Source: Fimbriimonadaceae bacterium
GTDB lineage: Bacteria > Armatimonadota > Fimbriimonadia > Fimbriimonadales > Fimbriimonadaceae
Direction of reading: 5' to 3'
NCBI GenBank assembly: GCA_024710805.1
Contig: JANJUB010000052.1
Span: 1 to 44,590, forward strand
Length of the DNA stretch: 44,590 bases
Part shown: one piece after another, positions 1 through 8,018 of the stretch
Layout of the letters: the number at the start of each line of letters is the position of its first letter
Position numbering within the stretch: the first letter of the stretch is position 1
Program-made: the position numbers and the translations under genes
Notes under the pieces: generated by a model
What the model saw: the letters and a program-made list of their open reading frames with translations, nothing else
Database searches by the model: none
What the model was told of the DNA's origin: nothing

Positions 1-761
1 AGCAACGGGAGCTCGGTTAGAAACCGCACGGTGCCGTTGATCATCGCGTTGCCCAGGTCGAATCGTGGCAACGGCGTGAACAAGATGATGCTCACGATGA
101 GGACCACGATCGCGAAACTGGTGCCGCACCGCGGATGCAACCGAGTCTGGGCCCGGCAGTTGTCCATGGTCAGGTCTTGCTCGGCCTCGAGGGGGTTGAT
201 CGCCTTATGTTCCGCGCCGTGATACTGGAAGACCCTCCGGATATCAGGTAGCCGACTGATGAGCCAGATGTAACCGAGAAAGAAGGTCGTCTTGATGACC
301 TCGGTTGTAAAGTTGATTGCCGCATCGCTCTTGAACCCTAACCACTTGCCCAAGTTCGCGGAAATCAGGTTCGGAGCGAGGTTAAACAGCGCGATGCCAA
401 AGACCAAGGCGAAGACCATGGCTCCGGCAACGGAGAGATCCTGCATTCGCTTGGACGGCACCTTCTCGGCCTTGGCCGCCTCGACGTCCTTCTGATACTG
501 CGGCTCAAGCTGGATGTTCGATGCAAAGCGCATCGCCCGGATGCCCAGGGCCATTGAGTCGAGCAACGCCAAAGATCCGCGCAGAAACGGCAGTTTGAGC
601 CAGTTCTGTCGGCCGATCCACGTCTTCTCGATCGCCTCGGTGGTGGTGACGATCTCGCCATTGGGAGCCCGACAGGACACCGCAAAGAATCTCGGCGTCC
701 GCATCATCACTCCCTCGATGATCGCTTGGCCGCCGTATTGGAGGTATTCACCCTTCGGCAC
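1..761 (-). CDS. DUF1385 (YqhQ-like) membrane protein, 3' end outside window
   Basis: The frame is open from a GTG at 761 to base 1, giving 253 codons with no stop, so the C-terminus is missing. It shows the DUF1385 hallmarks: YGGQAIIEGVMMR near the N-terminus, then FQYHGAEHKAI and LHPRCGTSF in the second half. Hydrophobic segments lie around the stretches read from about 430-370, 300-250 and 130-60. Family members are polytopic membrane proteins of about 300 residues whose biochemical role is not established (YqhQ in Bacillus), so roughly 50 residues are lost. The GTG was chosen because the conserved N-terminal motif starts nine codons later. A perfect TATACT lies only 7 nt upstream of it and no Shine-Dalgarno is visible, which suggests a leaderless mRNA. 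The family is certain; the start is likely. Confidence 0.88.
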   Translation of the reverse strand, partial: MPKGEYLQYGGQAIIEGVMMRTPRFFAVSCRAPNGEIVTTTEAIEKTWIGRQNWLKLPFLRGSLALLDSMALGIRAMRFASNIQLEPQYQKDVEAAKAEKVPSKRMQDLSVAGAMVFALVFGIALFNLAPNLISANLGKWLGFKSDAAINFTTEVIKTTFFLGYIWLISRLPDIRRVFQYHGAEHKAINPLEAEQDLTMDNCRAQTRLHPRCGTSFAIVVLIVSIILFTPLPRFDLGNAMINGTVRFLTELPL

Positions 762-768
762 GAGGCAA

Positions 769-774
769 AGTATA
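769..774 (-). promoter_or_regulatory. -10 box TATACT, 7 nt before the DUF1385 start
   Basis: Read on the minus strand the hexamer is TATACT (5/6 match to TATAAT), and 7 nt separate it from the GTG at 761. Transcription would then begin at or next to the start codon. No convincing -35 is visible at 16-18 nt spacing. Confidence 0.5.
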
Positions 775-882
775 GCCGACCTGGCCCGTTTCCTCTCGAA
801 CCTGGCTAGATTCGCCAAGAATCCGGTCAATCGTAGGCAAAAGCCAGCAACTTTCCGGGAACATTCCAGCCTGAGTTCCGTC

Positions 883-888
883 TATACT
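883..888 (+). promoter_or_regulatory. -10 box TATACT for the 68-aa gene
   Basis: TATACT lies 26 nt upstream of the ATG at 915. Initiation would fall near 895, which excludes the in-frame ATG at 891 as a start. No clear -35 is visible. Confidence 0.45.
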
Positions 889-914
889 CGATGAGCCGAC
901 TCAAAGGAGGGGCA

Positions 915-1121
915 ATGTCTACTGGTAACCCAGCGGGACTTGAACTGACGGAAGAGGAAGCATTCGCTCTGTTGGCTATGTGTCTCACAAGCCCGCACGG
1001 GTTGGATGCAACTTCGGAGACGGCGTTGCGGAAACTGGCGGAATACGCGATCTCAAAGAGCAATCATAAGGATCTTCATCTCATTGACTTGAGCGCGTAC
1101 AAGACAGGAACCGTAGCGTAA
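915..1121 (+). CDS. small conserved-looking protein of unknown function, 68 aa
   Basis: This is a 68-residue soluble, mostly helical protein that starts MSTGNPAGLELTEEEA. I do not recognise the family. The ATG at 915 is preferred over the in-frame ATG at 891 because AAAGGAGG ends 4 nt before it, and because the TATACT at 883-888 would place the transcript start after 891. There is no signal peptide and no transmembrane segment. It has one Cys and an acidic N-terminal helix (LTEEEAFALLAM), which resembles small regulatory or adaptor proteins, but that is only a resemblance. It is monocistronic: a divergent gene lies upstream, and a GC-rich hairpin lies directly downstream against a convergent gene. 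The strong ribosome binding site and the terminator support a real gene. Confidence 0.75.
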   Translation: MSTGNPAGLELTEEEAFALLAMCLTSPHGLDATSETALRKLAEYAISKSNHKDLHLIDLSAYKTGTVA

Positions 1122-1130
1122 ACTCAGTTC

Positions 1131-1152
1131 GAGGCGGCGGTAACGCCGCCTC
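1131..1152. terminator. bidirectional hairpin between convergent genes
   Basis: GAGGCGGCG (1131-1139) and CGCCGCCTC (1144-1152) form a perfect 9-bp stem with loop GTAA. It sits between the stop of the 68-aa gene (1121) and the stop of the convergent gene (1160). Only a short T-rich tail (AATTT) follows on the plus strand. Confidence 0.6.
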
Positions 1153-1159
1153 CCGCAAT

Positions 1160-1960
1160 TTAAGAGGTCGGTTCGGCCGGTGTTGCTGGTCGCGCCTTCG
1201 CTTTGAACGACATCGCGTATTGGTAGTCCTCGATGTAGTCGATGTCGTACGCCAGTTCGGGCGGACTGCCGGGAACTGCTTTGCCTCGCACCCGCAGAAG
1301 CTCCGTGATCTTCGCTTCAATGTCCGGCACGGTGAGCTTTTTGTTCAGGTAATCCCACACAAACTTGAACCCAAGCATTCGCGCGATGCCCAACTTCGAC
1401 TTGCGGCGGTTAAACACCTCCTCGATGTGGGTCAGCGCCGTTCGGAATCCGCGCACCGAGACCTCGTACATGCACCCGGTGGTCCACTCGCCATCCAGCA
1501 GCTTCACGAACGTCGCCTCGGCACCGGGGTAGGCCTCTTCATAGTCCGGCCGTTCGATGAGCGGCACGTTGAAGTCGATGTTATGGTCACAGAGGTCGAG
1601 GAACTGCTCGACAACTGCGGGAGTGAGGAAAGGCAGATCGCTGGTGACGATCAGCACGCGATCCGGCGGCAAATCCATCGAGAGCAGATGTTCGATGCCG
1701 ACCATGATGTTCTTCGGTCCACTCCCCAACTCGGGCAGCGCGGCCGTCGCTAAGGCCATGTCCTCGTGGTTGATCACGGCCTCCGAACCCACCACAACGA
1801 TCCGGTTAATCCTGGGCGACCCACGAAGCGCTTCGATGGTCGAGCGGATGACGGTCTTGTTGTCGAACTTGACGAGCGGTTTGCAGTTGCTGCCCGTCAC
1901 GCGTGCGAAAGCCTCTTCCATCTGCCCACCGGCAGGAATCACTACATCTAGTCCGGGCAC
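1160..1960 (-). CDS. MobA-like NTP transferase family protein
   Basis: This is a 266-aa protein with a nucleotidyltransferase-like Rossmann core. It starts LDVVIPAGGQMEEAF, has a KPLVKF lysine motif about 18 residues later, and has VTSDLPFLT about 110 residues in, the usual D-containing strand that binds the NTP and metal. This is the MobA-like or glycosyl-nucleotidyltransferase superfamily. The typical GxGxRM loop after AGG is degenerate here, so the substrate cannot be named; a molybdenum cofactor role is not implied. The GTG at 1960 is preferred because GGAGG lies 5 nt upstream. A longer TTG start at 2002 would overlap the sigma gene. It is the third gene after dnaG and the sigma-70 gene, 25 nt downstream of the latter, and ends at a bidirectional hairpin. 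Confidence 0.75.
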   Translation of the reverse strand: MPGLDVVIPAGGQMEEAFARVTGSNCKPLVKFDNKTVIRSTIEALRGSPRINRIVVVGSEAVINHEDMALATAALPELGSGPKNIMVGIEHLLSMDLPPDRVLIVTSDLPFLTPAVVEQFLDLCDHNIDFNVPLIERPDYEEAYPGAEATFVKLLDGEWTTGCMYEVSVRGFRTALTHIEEVFNRRKSKLGIARMLGFKFVWDYLNKKLTVPDIEAKITELLRVRGKAVPGSPPELAYDIDYIEDYQYAMSFKAKARPATPAEPTS

Positions 1961-1985
1961 AGGTTCCTCCGCCGGAGTCCCGAAG

Positions 1986-2906
1986 CTACTCCAGTACTTC
2001 AAGAAGACGGGATGAGCGGGACGGATGCTTCAGCTTCTTGAGGCTTGTCTGTTCAATCTGGCGCACCCGCTCACGGGTGAGTTCGAACGCGTCCGCAACC
2101 TCTTCGAGCGTGTAGGCACGCCCGTCGGCAAGGCCGTACCGCAGCAGCATGACCGCCTTCTCCTTATTGTTCAGCGTTTCGAGGAGATCAGCGATGCGGC
2201 GACGGACGATGGCCCGGTTCGCCACAAGATCGGGGCACTCGATGCTGCGGTCCGCCAAGAACTCGCCCAACTCGCCGTCCTCAGAGTCTCCGATCGGCGC
2301 CTCAAGCGAGACGGTGTCCTGGCAGTTCCGCCGGATCTCCTGAAGGCGTTCAATCGAGACACATAGTGCGCTCGCCAGTTCCTGACACGTTGCCTCTCGA
2401 CCGAGCTGAAGGTAAAGGTCGTTGGCCGTTCGCGTCAATCGATTGACCAAATCCATGGTGTGGACGGGAATACGGATCGTGCGGCCCTGCTCGTTGATGG
2501 AGCGGGATATGCCCTGACGAATCCACCATGTCGCGTAAGTACTGAAGCGGAATCCACGGTCGGGATCAAACTTCTCCACCGCCCGCATCAAGCCGAGGTT
2601 GCCTTCCTGGATAAGGTCTTGGAGGGAGATTCCGCGTCCCAGATAGCGTTTGGCGATGCTCACGACGAGCCGCAGGTTTGATTCGATGAGTCGCGACTTG
2701 CTTACGTCGCAACCCTGCTTGGCCGCCAGTGCCAGCTGCACTTCCTGCTCGGGGCTCAGCAGGGGGATTTGGCCGATTCGTTGCAGCCATTGGCGAACCG
2801 AATCTTCCAGGCCACCTCCGTCCGGAAGTTCCTGTCCCCTCCTATTTCGTTCTGGCTTCGGCCCTGGTGACTCTACGGTCGCTTGGTTGCGTGTGTACGC
2901 AATCAT
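1986..2906 (-). CDS. RNA polymerase sigma-70 factor (RpoD/SigA type)
   Basis: This is a 306-aa sigma-70 family protein with the full core. Region 1.2 is around residue 35 (DSVRQWLQRIGQIPLLS). Region 2 includes LVVSIAKRYLGRG, the 2.2 segment DLIQEGNLGLMRAVEKFD and the 2.3/2.4 segment FSTYATWWIRQGISRSI. Region 3 follows INEQGRTIRIPVH. Region 4.2 is LEEVADAFELTRERVRQIE. It lacks region 1.1 and is short for a primary sigma, so it may be group 1 or group 2. Its place directly after dnaG matches the classic dnaG-rpoD arrangement and favours the housekeeping factor. GGGAGGGGAAG precedes the ATG at 2906. A TATAGT hexamer at 2949-2944 could give it its own promoter. Family is certain; group is not. 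Confidence 0.93.
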   Translation of the reverse strand: MIAYTRNQATVESPGPKPERNRRGQELPDGGGLEDSVRQWLQRIGQIPLLSPEQEVQLALAAKQGCDVSKSRLIESNLRLVVSIAKRYLGRGISLQDLIQEGNLGLMRAVEKFDPDRGFRFSTYATWWIRQGISRSINEQGRTIRIPVHTMDLVNRLTRTANDLYLQLGREATCQELASALCVSIERLQEIRRNCQDTVSLEAPIGDSEDGELGEFLADRSIECPDLVANRAIVRRRIADLLETLNNKEKAVMLLRYGLADGRAYTLEEVADAFELTRERVRQIEQTSLKKLKHPSRSSRLLEVLE

Positions 2907-2943
2907 AGGACTTCCCCTCCCTCCGAAGAAACCCGGTCGTTAC

Positions 2944-2949
2944 ACTATA
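2944..2949 (-). promoter_or_regulatory. possible -10 box TATAGT for the sigma-70 gene
   Basis: TATAGT on the minus strand lies 37 nt upstream of the sigma-70 ATG, in the 74-nt gap after dnaG. No good -35 is seen at normal spacing, so this is tentative. Confidence 0.3.
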
Positions 2950-2980
2950 CAATAGTTTTAGAGCTTGATCCGAGTTTTTT

Positions 2981-4696
2981 TTATGCTTTCAGGTTTTTGA
3001 GTCGTTCTTGGAGTTCGCGGAGCTTGTCGTCACCGGTCGTTTCTTTGATGGGCTGAAGGGCCCGCTCCTCGCGCTTCTTTCGCAGCAGCGCGATCGTATC
3101 GGCGAGCATCTCATCATTGAGCCGATCGTCCCGACCCAACTCGAGGTCCGTAAGAAGTTGGACCGACTCGTCATCCGTCAGCCGGTTTAGCCACTCAGAC
3201 GCCGAACCTGCCGGGCAAAGGTCCCCGAGCGTCGCCTTAAGGTGCTCCGCCAGATGCTTAGCCCGTCCCGTCAGGAAGAGGTCTGGCTCGCGTATCACCT
3301 TCCAGGCTTCACCCCGATACGTCGGATTCAGCAGGGCACGGAAGATCAGCACCTCGGCCGACTTCATTCCAATCTTCGGGCGGGCATCGGTCGCTGTCGG
3401 CAAGGAAGGGCGTCCTGGGGTTACCGGATGGTGCTTCCCAACCATCGCCCGCAACGCGCGTCCAGCCTCGACAGGATCTCGAAGGGCGGGGTACTTGGGG
3501 GCCAAGTGCTGAATGTGGCGAGCCCGCTCGAGTGCATTCGGACAAGCGGCGAGAATCTCGGCGACCTGGACCCAGTAGGCGTCATCCTCCGGCTTGAGTC
3601 GAGTATCGAGCTGGCGAAGGCGAAACTCGGTCGGGGTCAGCCCGTCCTTGACGACTTGCTGCACGGCCCCCGCTCCAGCCTCCTTCAGCAGCGTGTCCGG
3701 ATCCTGCCCCGCTGGCATGTGGGCAACCTTGACGTCTAGGCCCACCGCGGTCAACATCTCTGCGGCCCGGGCGGCCGCCTTCTCTCCGGCGGCGTCCGCA
3801 TCGTAGAGGATCGTTGCCGATCCCGAGCGAGACCACCGGGACAGCAGTCGAGCATGCTCATCGGAAAGCGAGGTACCGAGCGAGGCGACGGCGGTCGCAA
3901 CACCAGCCCGATGACAAGCGATGACATCGAGGTAACCCTCACACAACACCGGGGTCTGCCCTTCATTCAAGGCGGCCTTGGCGATGTGGAGTCCGTACAG
4001 CACCCGGCTTTTCCGGTAGAGCGGGGTATCCGAGCTGTTGATGTACTTCGGATGGCCGTCTCCGAGCAACCGACCACCGAACGCAACGAGTTCGCCGCGC
4101 TCGTCCCGAATCGGGAAGATCAAGCGACCCCGGAACTTGTCGAAGTAACCGCCACCTGAGTCGGCTTCGACCAAGTAAAGCTTCTCACACTCTTGCAAGG
4201 CGAACCCACGCTTCTGCAAGTGCGTGGCAAGCGCGACATCGACGTTTGGGGCGTAGCCGATTTCCCACGTGGCCAGCACGTCTTCGGTCAATCCACGACG
4301 CTGGCAGTATTCCTGCGCTTCCGCCGAGCGATCGAGTTGCGATCGGAAGAAGGCCAACGCCTCGGCCATGGCACCCTGCCACGTGAGCCTCTGCGAGGGA
4401 TCTTGGGTCTTGCGATGCTTGAGCTCGACCCCGGCGCGTCGGGCCAACACTTCGATGGCCTCGGGGAACGTCATGTTCTGGGTCTTCATGACCCACGTGA
4501 ACACGTCTCCCGACTCGCCGCACGACCAGCACTTGTAGCGGCCAATCTGATCGGAGACATTAAAAGAGGGTCTCCGATCGTCGTGAAACGGACAGAGACC
4601 CACCCAGTTGCGCCCAGTGCGCTTTAGACTTACTGATTCACCAACAAGCTCGACGATTCCAATGCGTGCACGGATATCGTCGAGCTCGTCGGACAC
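2981..4696 (-). CDS. dnaG: DNA primase DnaG
   Basis: This primase synthesises RNA primers at the replication fork. It has the CHC2 zinc-binding domain (CPFHDDRRPSF, then CWSC about 30 residues in all from the first Cys). The catalytic core follows with KFRGRLIFPIRD and GGRLL. The Toprim domain has CEGYLDVIACHRAG (catalytic Glu) and LYDADAAGEKAA (DxD metal site). A C-terminal helical domain of about 130 residues corresponds to the DnaB-helicase binding region. At 571 aa the length is normal. The GTG at 4696 gives MSDELDDIRARIGIVELVGE, a typical DnaG start; an in-frame TTG at 4723 would overlap the upstream gene. It is the first gene of a dnaG-sigma-70-nucleotidyltransferase cluster and starts 7 nt after the glycine-rich gene ends, so the two may be cotranscribed. 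Confidence 0.96.
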   Translation of the reverse strand: MSDELDDIRARIGIVELVGESVSLKRTGRNWVGLCPFHDDRRPSFNVSDQIGRYKCWSCGESGDVFTWVMKTQNMTFPEAIEVLARRAGVELKHRKTQDPSQRLTWQGAMAEALAFFRSQLDRSAEAQEYCQRRGLTEDVLATWEIGYAPNVDVALATHLQKRGFALQECEKLYLVEADSGGGYFDKFRGRLIFPIRDERGELVAFGGRLLGDGHPKYINSSDTPLYRKSRVLYGLHIAKAALNEGQTPVLCEGYLDVIACHRAGVATAVASLGTSLSDEHARLLSRWSRSGSATILYDADAAGEKAAARAAEMLTAVGLDVKVAHMPAGQDPDTLLKEAGAGAVQQVVKDGLTPTEFRLRQLDTRLKPEDDAYWVQVAEILAACPNALERARHIQHLAPKYPALRDPVEAGRALRAMVGKHHPVTPGRPSLPTATDARPKIGMKSAEVLIFRALLNPTYRGEAWKVIREPDLFLTGRAKHLAEHLKATLGDLCPAGSASEWLNRLTDDESVQLLTDLELGRDDRLNDEMLADTIALLRKKREERALQPIKETTGDDKLRELQERLKNLKA

Positions 4697-4703
4697 TCTA
4701 CTC

Positions 4704-5564
4704 TTAGGCCTTGCCGGCCGCAACCACGATGCCGGTCACCACATGCGGAGCATCGTCCTTCAGGCGATTCAGCCGGAAGGCGACCTTGTTCTTAACGAGA
4801 TATCGGACCACGAGGCTGTTGCCGTTGATCTCGTACGCATCCGGAACACCGTACGCTCGAATGATATCGGCGAACTTGGCACCGTATCGGGTCCCTCGGT
4901 TCGTCACCACCCGCGAGTCGTTGGAGCCAATCGCCTCGATCTGGATGATCTGACCATAGCGATTGAGGATGAACGCGAATCGGCTGTTGCCTCGCTTGTA
5001 CACCCAGCGCGTATAGAGGATGCGCGCGTCTTGACCCTGTTGGGCACCGCCCGCACCTTGACCACCGCCGCCACCCGCACCCGGGGCTCCAGCAGCCGTC
5101 GGAGCGCCGCCACCCTGTCCACCAGCGGCTCCACCAGCACCGGCACCGGCAAAGGTTGGCTCCTGTCCACCCTGGAACAGGCCGATCGTGCTGAACGCGT
5201 CCTTATTGCTCGGGGGGAGCATCCACTCGGCAACCGACGAGCCACCGGCAGCACCGCCTCCGCGGCCACCACCAGCGCGAGCACCACCCGCTGCGGCACC
5301 TTGTCCACCACCACCGGCTGGGCCGACGGCTCCGCCGCCACCGCCACCAACGGTCTGTACATCGTCAGGGTTGCCAAATCGGCGAACCAAATCGATTGCG
5401 GTGTCATAAAGCTTGATACCGACGAGCCCGGTCTCGGCGCCACTCTTGCTTGCCGTGGTTCCGCCTGCCGTCCGTCGTAGACCAGCATTGCTGCCGGTGC
5501 CATCCGCCATTACCATCGCGATTGTCGCCAATCCCGCGAGAATCAACATGCCAGTTCGCTTCAT
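4704..5564 (-). CDS. exported glycine/alanine-rich protein of unknown function
   Basis: This 286-aa protein has a signal peptide (MKRTGMLILAGLATIAMVMA). A short conserved-looking segment follows (VGIKLYDTAIDLVRRFGNP). Then comes about 120 residues of low-complexity Gly/Ala tracts (GGGGGG, AGGGGQGA, GAGAGGAAGG), broken by a non-repetitive island (SSVAEWMLPPSNKDAFSTIG). The C-terminal 100 residues are ordered and include LYTRWVYKRGNSRFAFILN and VVTNRGTRYGAKFADIIRAYG. The two GxPxxx-type segments (LVRRFGNPDDV and IIRAYGVPDAY) look like a repeated module split by the Gly-rich linker. ATG 5564 has GGAGG 12 nt upstream; ATGs at 5576 and 5663 are alternatives. I do not recognise a family. The linker suggests a flexible extracellular or periplasmic protein. 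Confidence 0.8.
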   Translation of the reverse strand: MKRTGMLILAGLATIAMVMADGTGSNAGLRRTAGGTTASKSGAETGLVGIKLYDTAIDLVRRFGNPDDVQTVGGGGGGAVGPAGGGGQGAAAGGARAGGGRGGGAAGGSSVAEWMLPPSNKDAFSTIGLFQGGQEPTFAGAGAGGAAGGQGGGAPTAAGAPGAGGGGGQGAGGAQQGQDARILYTRWVYKRGNSRFAFILNRYGQIIQIEAIGSNDSRVVTNRGTRYGAKFADIIRAYGVPDAYEINGNSLVVRYLVKNKVAFRLNRLKDDAPHVVTGIVVAAGKA

Positions 5565-5737
5565 CGAGTCGGTCATCCTCCGTCCGTTGACGCTGTGCGC
5601 GTTCGTATTTTTCAGACGCTTGCCAGATCTCGAAAGGTCACGGGGCCCGGCGCATCTCGCCATAACTTCGATATCTTGCCATTACCCTTTGGATATTTAA
5701 AGTCGATGGCGCGCATAGGTCTTATTTCCTAAAGGTC

Positions 5738-5766
5738 TTGTTTGCTGATCCAAAACACCATACAAT
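5738..5766 (+). promoter_or_regulatory. sigma-70-like promoter of the ECF sigma gene
   Basis: TTGTTT (5738-5743) and TACAAT (5761-5766) are separated by 17 nt, with the ATG at 5790. The expected start of transcription is near 5773. Confidence 0.5.
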
Positions 5767-5789
5767 GTCATCGAGGGTTGAGAGACATC

Positions 5790-6359
5790 ATGAAAACTGG
5801 ATCGAATCGAATACTGGGTTGGGAGGCTCACCTGGTTCAACGAGCCTCGGCAGGGGACTTTGTGGCGTTCGATTTGCTGTGCGAGCAAGTTCGCCCCACC
5901 CTCTACGGGATCGCATACCGAATGCTGCGAAACTCGGACGACGCGAACGACGCGGTTCAGGACACCCTGATTCGGGCCCTCAAGGCGCTCCGCGACTTCG
6001 ATCCCGAGCGTCCGATTCGCCCTTGGCTCAGCCGGATCTGCGCGAACTGTTGCGTCGACATCATCCGAACCCGCCGAGGAAGCGAGTCGCTTGATGTCCA
6101 CGAGCATGCCCTGGCAACCGACGATGCCTCGCTGGACGAGCAGACCGATCTCGCCTTCCAGCAGCGGGCGCTCGTGGCGGCCGTCGATCGCTTGCCCGCA
6201 ACCTATCGCAAGATCATCTTCATGCGCCACTTCCGACACATGGAGGTCAATGAGATTGCGGATGAGTTGAAGAAGCCGGAAGGCACGGTCAAGAGCTGGC
6301 TCTTCCGCGCCCGCGCCATGCTGAGGCAGGATCTCGATCTGGCGGCGGTCGCCGCCTAG
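5790..6359 (+). CDS. ECF-type RNA polymerase sigma factor
   Basis: This 189-aa protein has only sigma regions 2 and 4. Region 2 spans about residues 12-85 (AFDLLCEQVRPTLYGIAYRM, DANDAVQDTLIRAL, RPWLSRICANCCVDIIR). Region 4 spans about residues 125-180 (LPATYRKIIFMRHFRHMEV, EIADELKKPEGTVKSWLFRA). It directs RNA polymerase to a specific regulon. No anti-sigma gene lies beside it, since the next gene is convergent, so its regulator is elsewhere or it is controlled by expression. ATG 5790 was chosen over the TTG at 5742 because it begins at the usual distance from region 2 and follows a promoter whose start site is near 5773. A run of Cys (ICANCC) in region 2 is unusual but does not touch the DNA-binding helices. 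Confidence 0.93.
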   Translation: MKTGSNRILGWEAHLVQRASAGDFVAFDLLCEQVRPTLYGIAYRMLRNSDDANDAVQDTLIRALKALRDFDPERPIRPWLSRICANCCVDIIRTRRGSESLDVHEHALATDDASLDEQTDLAFQQRALVAAVDRLPATYRKIIFMRHFRHMEVNEIADELKKPEGTVKSWLFRARAMLRQDLDLAAVAA

Positions 6360-6397
6360 GCTACCGACTTGGGTGGTTCAGCTCGGCTGGGCCACCC

Positions 6398-6943
6398 CTA
6401 AACAACCGCCGGCTTGCCGGCGCGGGCGCTCAGGCATTGCACCCCGTGCGACTGCACGAACTGAATCTCGATCGGATGGAACCCGACGTGGTTTAGGAGG
6501 TTCAGTAGGCGGTGCGCAGTGTAGCCCCACTTGTGATAGAGACCATCGTGGTGCTGGTCGCCCCAAATCGCCTGGGCCCATAGTCCCCAACGATGCTGGG
6601 TGTTGTAGTCGTACTCCGGATTCGTATAGCCGTTCGGTTCCGGGGCACCGAGGAACTGCGCCACGCACCACTGGATGTCGGGCACCTCGATGAAGGCTAT
6701 GCCGCCTGGCTTCAGCACCCGCTGAATCTCCTGGCAGAGACGCACTCCATCCGCATATCCAAAGTGTTCGAGCACGTGGCTGAGCACAATTTCGTCCGCG
6801 TAGTTGTCCTCAAAAGGCAGCCCCGGAAGGTCTGCCGACACGACCGATTCGTCCTTCGGGAACTTGTCGACGTTGATGTAGCCTGGGCGTAGATCGTCTC
6901 CACAGCCGAGATTGAGGCGAACGGGGGTTGCGGTGCTTGCCAT
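6398..6943 (-). CDS. class I SAM-dependent methyltransferase
   Basis: This 181-aa protein has the Rossmann-like methyltransferase fold. Motif I is LNLGCGDDLRPGYINVD, with the acidic ribose-binding residue in INVDKF. Motif II/III follows as ADLPGLPFEDNYADEIVLSH, then VLEHFG and the post-motif VLKPGGIAFIEVPD. The C-terminal part is rich in His and Trp (HRWGLWAQAIWGDQHHDG), like small methyltransferases found in glycan-modification clusters. The substrate cannot be read from sequence. It is preceded by an SIS-domain sugar-phosphate gene 35 nt upstream on the same strand, so a carbohydrate-related role is possible but not shown. It starts at ATG 6943 with CCAGG just upstream. The downstream neighbour is the convergent ECF sigma gene. 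Confidence 0.85.
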   Translation of the reverse strand: MASTATPVRLNLGCGDDLRPGYINVDKFPKDESVVSADLPGLPFEDNYADEIVLSHVLEHFGYADGVRLCQEIQRVLKPGGIAFIEVPDIQWCVAQFLGAPEPNGYTNPEYDYNTQHRWGLWAQAIWGDQHHDGLYHKWGYTAHRLLNLLNHVGFHPIEIQFVQSHGVQCLSARAGKPAVV

Positions 6944-6978
6944 CCTGGCAAAATTGTCGGGTTACCGGCGGATATCGG

Positions 6979-7920
6979 TTAGGTTGTCTTTGTGACTTTC
7001 ATCAGCCGAGGAGCCTCATCGGGGTCGTGACCCCTGAGGCGGGCAAGCTTAAGCGCCATCGCTTGGCCGACGATCGCCTGCGGGATCGCGGCGATCTCGG
7101 GAGGAACCGCGAACTCGGGCCAATCAAGGCGATGAGAAGGCAGCCCCACGGGGGCAGAGAGTCGATTGACCACGAGCAGCGCGGCATCCGGTCCGGCCAG
7201 CGCACGGGGGCCGTGTTCGAAGTCCGCGCTCGAATACGCCTTGGCGGCGATCAGTGCGCACTCCATCAACTTGAGCGCCGTTTCGAGCGCCACTGGGTAC
7301 GCATATCCGCGACCAAGGACAACGAGTGGGGCGCGCTCGAGCAATGGCTCGGCATGCTGGTCGGCGAACGCCACCGCAGTCTCGATCCAACCGGAGTCGG
7401 CTTCAAATGACGGGACATCCGCCCCCAATGCGCGCACCAACGACACCATGGCCAGTAACGAGGCGGTGAACGTCTTTGTCGCCGCGATCGACTGTTCGGA
7501 GCCGACTCCGAGGGCAAGCGACATCTCCGCCACCTCCGTCATTCGAGAGCCTTCCGTGTTGGTGATGGCAAGGGTGTCCTGACCGGCTTCGCGCATTTGG
7601 GCTAGGACCTCGGCGACGTCCGGCGCAGCCCCACTCTGCGAGATGCCCAGTCCTAATACCCGTCCTGGATAGCGAAGATGTCCGCCAAACTGGGTGATTA
7701 CCGAGGGCGCAGCAAGACTCACCGGGATGCCCAAGTGGATCTCGATCAGGTAGCGAGCGAAGAGCGCCGCGTGGTCGCTCGAACCCCGAGCCGCGATCAC
7801 GACGAGATCGTAGCTCTTGCCGTTGAGCAGCCTCGCCAACTCATCGTCGTAGCGCGGGGCTTGTTGCGGCAGAACAACAGCCTGCTCGCGCAGTTCGGCT
7901 TCCATATGAAGGCCCAGCAT
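6979..7920 (-). CDS. SIS-domain sugar-phosphate isomerase/deaminase (GlmS-like isomerase half)
   Basis: This 313-aa protein has two SIS domains and lacks the N-terminal glutaminase of full GlmS. Domain 1 has VIAARGSSDHAALFARYL and the sugar-phosphate loop GISQSGAAPDVAEVL. ATKTFTASLLA links to domain 2, which has VVLGRGYAYPVALETALKLME and SADFEHGPRAL. The overall order matches the isomerase half of glucosamine-6-phosphate synthase and the NagB-II/AgaS/FrlB group of deaminases, so it probably acts on an amino-sugar 6-phosphate in the cytoplasm. Deaminase versus isomerase cannot be decided from sequence. No clear Shine-Dalgarno precedes ATG 7920; CACAAT lies 6 nt upstream, which may mean a leaderless mRNA. 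It is divergent from the RelA/SpoT gene. Confidence 0.85.
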   Translation of the reverse strand: MLGLHMEAELREQAVVLPQQAPRYDDELARLLNGKSYDLVVIAARGSSDHAALFARYLIEIHLGIPVSLAAPSVITQFGGHLRYPGRVLGLGISQSGAAPDVAEVLAQMREAGQDTLAITNTEGSRMTEVAEMSLALGVGSEQSIAATKTFTASLLAMVSLVRALGADVPSFEADSGWIETAVAFADQHAEPLLERAPLVVLGRGYAYPVALETALKLMECALIAAKAYSSADFEHGPRALAGPDAALLVVNRLSAPVGLPSHRLDWPEFAVPPEIAAIPQAIVGQAMALKLARLRGHDPDEAPRLMKVTKTT

Positions 7921-7972
7921 GCGACCATTGTGCTTAGTGTTGGCTAAATCGAATTTCGATCCTGCGGCGGCG

Positions 7973-7978
7973 TATACT
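7973..7978 (+). promoter_or_regulatory. -10 box TATACT upstream of the RelA/SpoT gene
   Basis: TATACT lies 40 nt upstream of the ATG at 8019, in the 98-nt divergent region. The -35 is poor. Confidence 0.45.
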
Positions 7979-8018
7979 GATGCAACCTCAGCAATGGCGC
8001 TGACCCCACGATCCCGCT

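Noticed and set aside
891-1121. Longer start (ATG 891) for the 68-aa gene
   Set aside because: The -10 box at 883-888 would start transcription downstream of 891, and the SD fits only ATG 915.
1160-2002. Longer TTG start (2002) for the nucleotidyltransferase gene
   Set aside because: It would overlap the sigma-70 gene by 17 nt and has no SD, while GTG 1960 has GGAGG at proper spacing.
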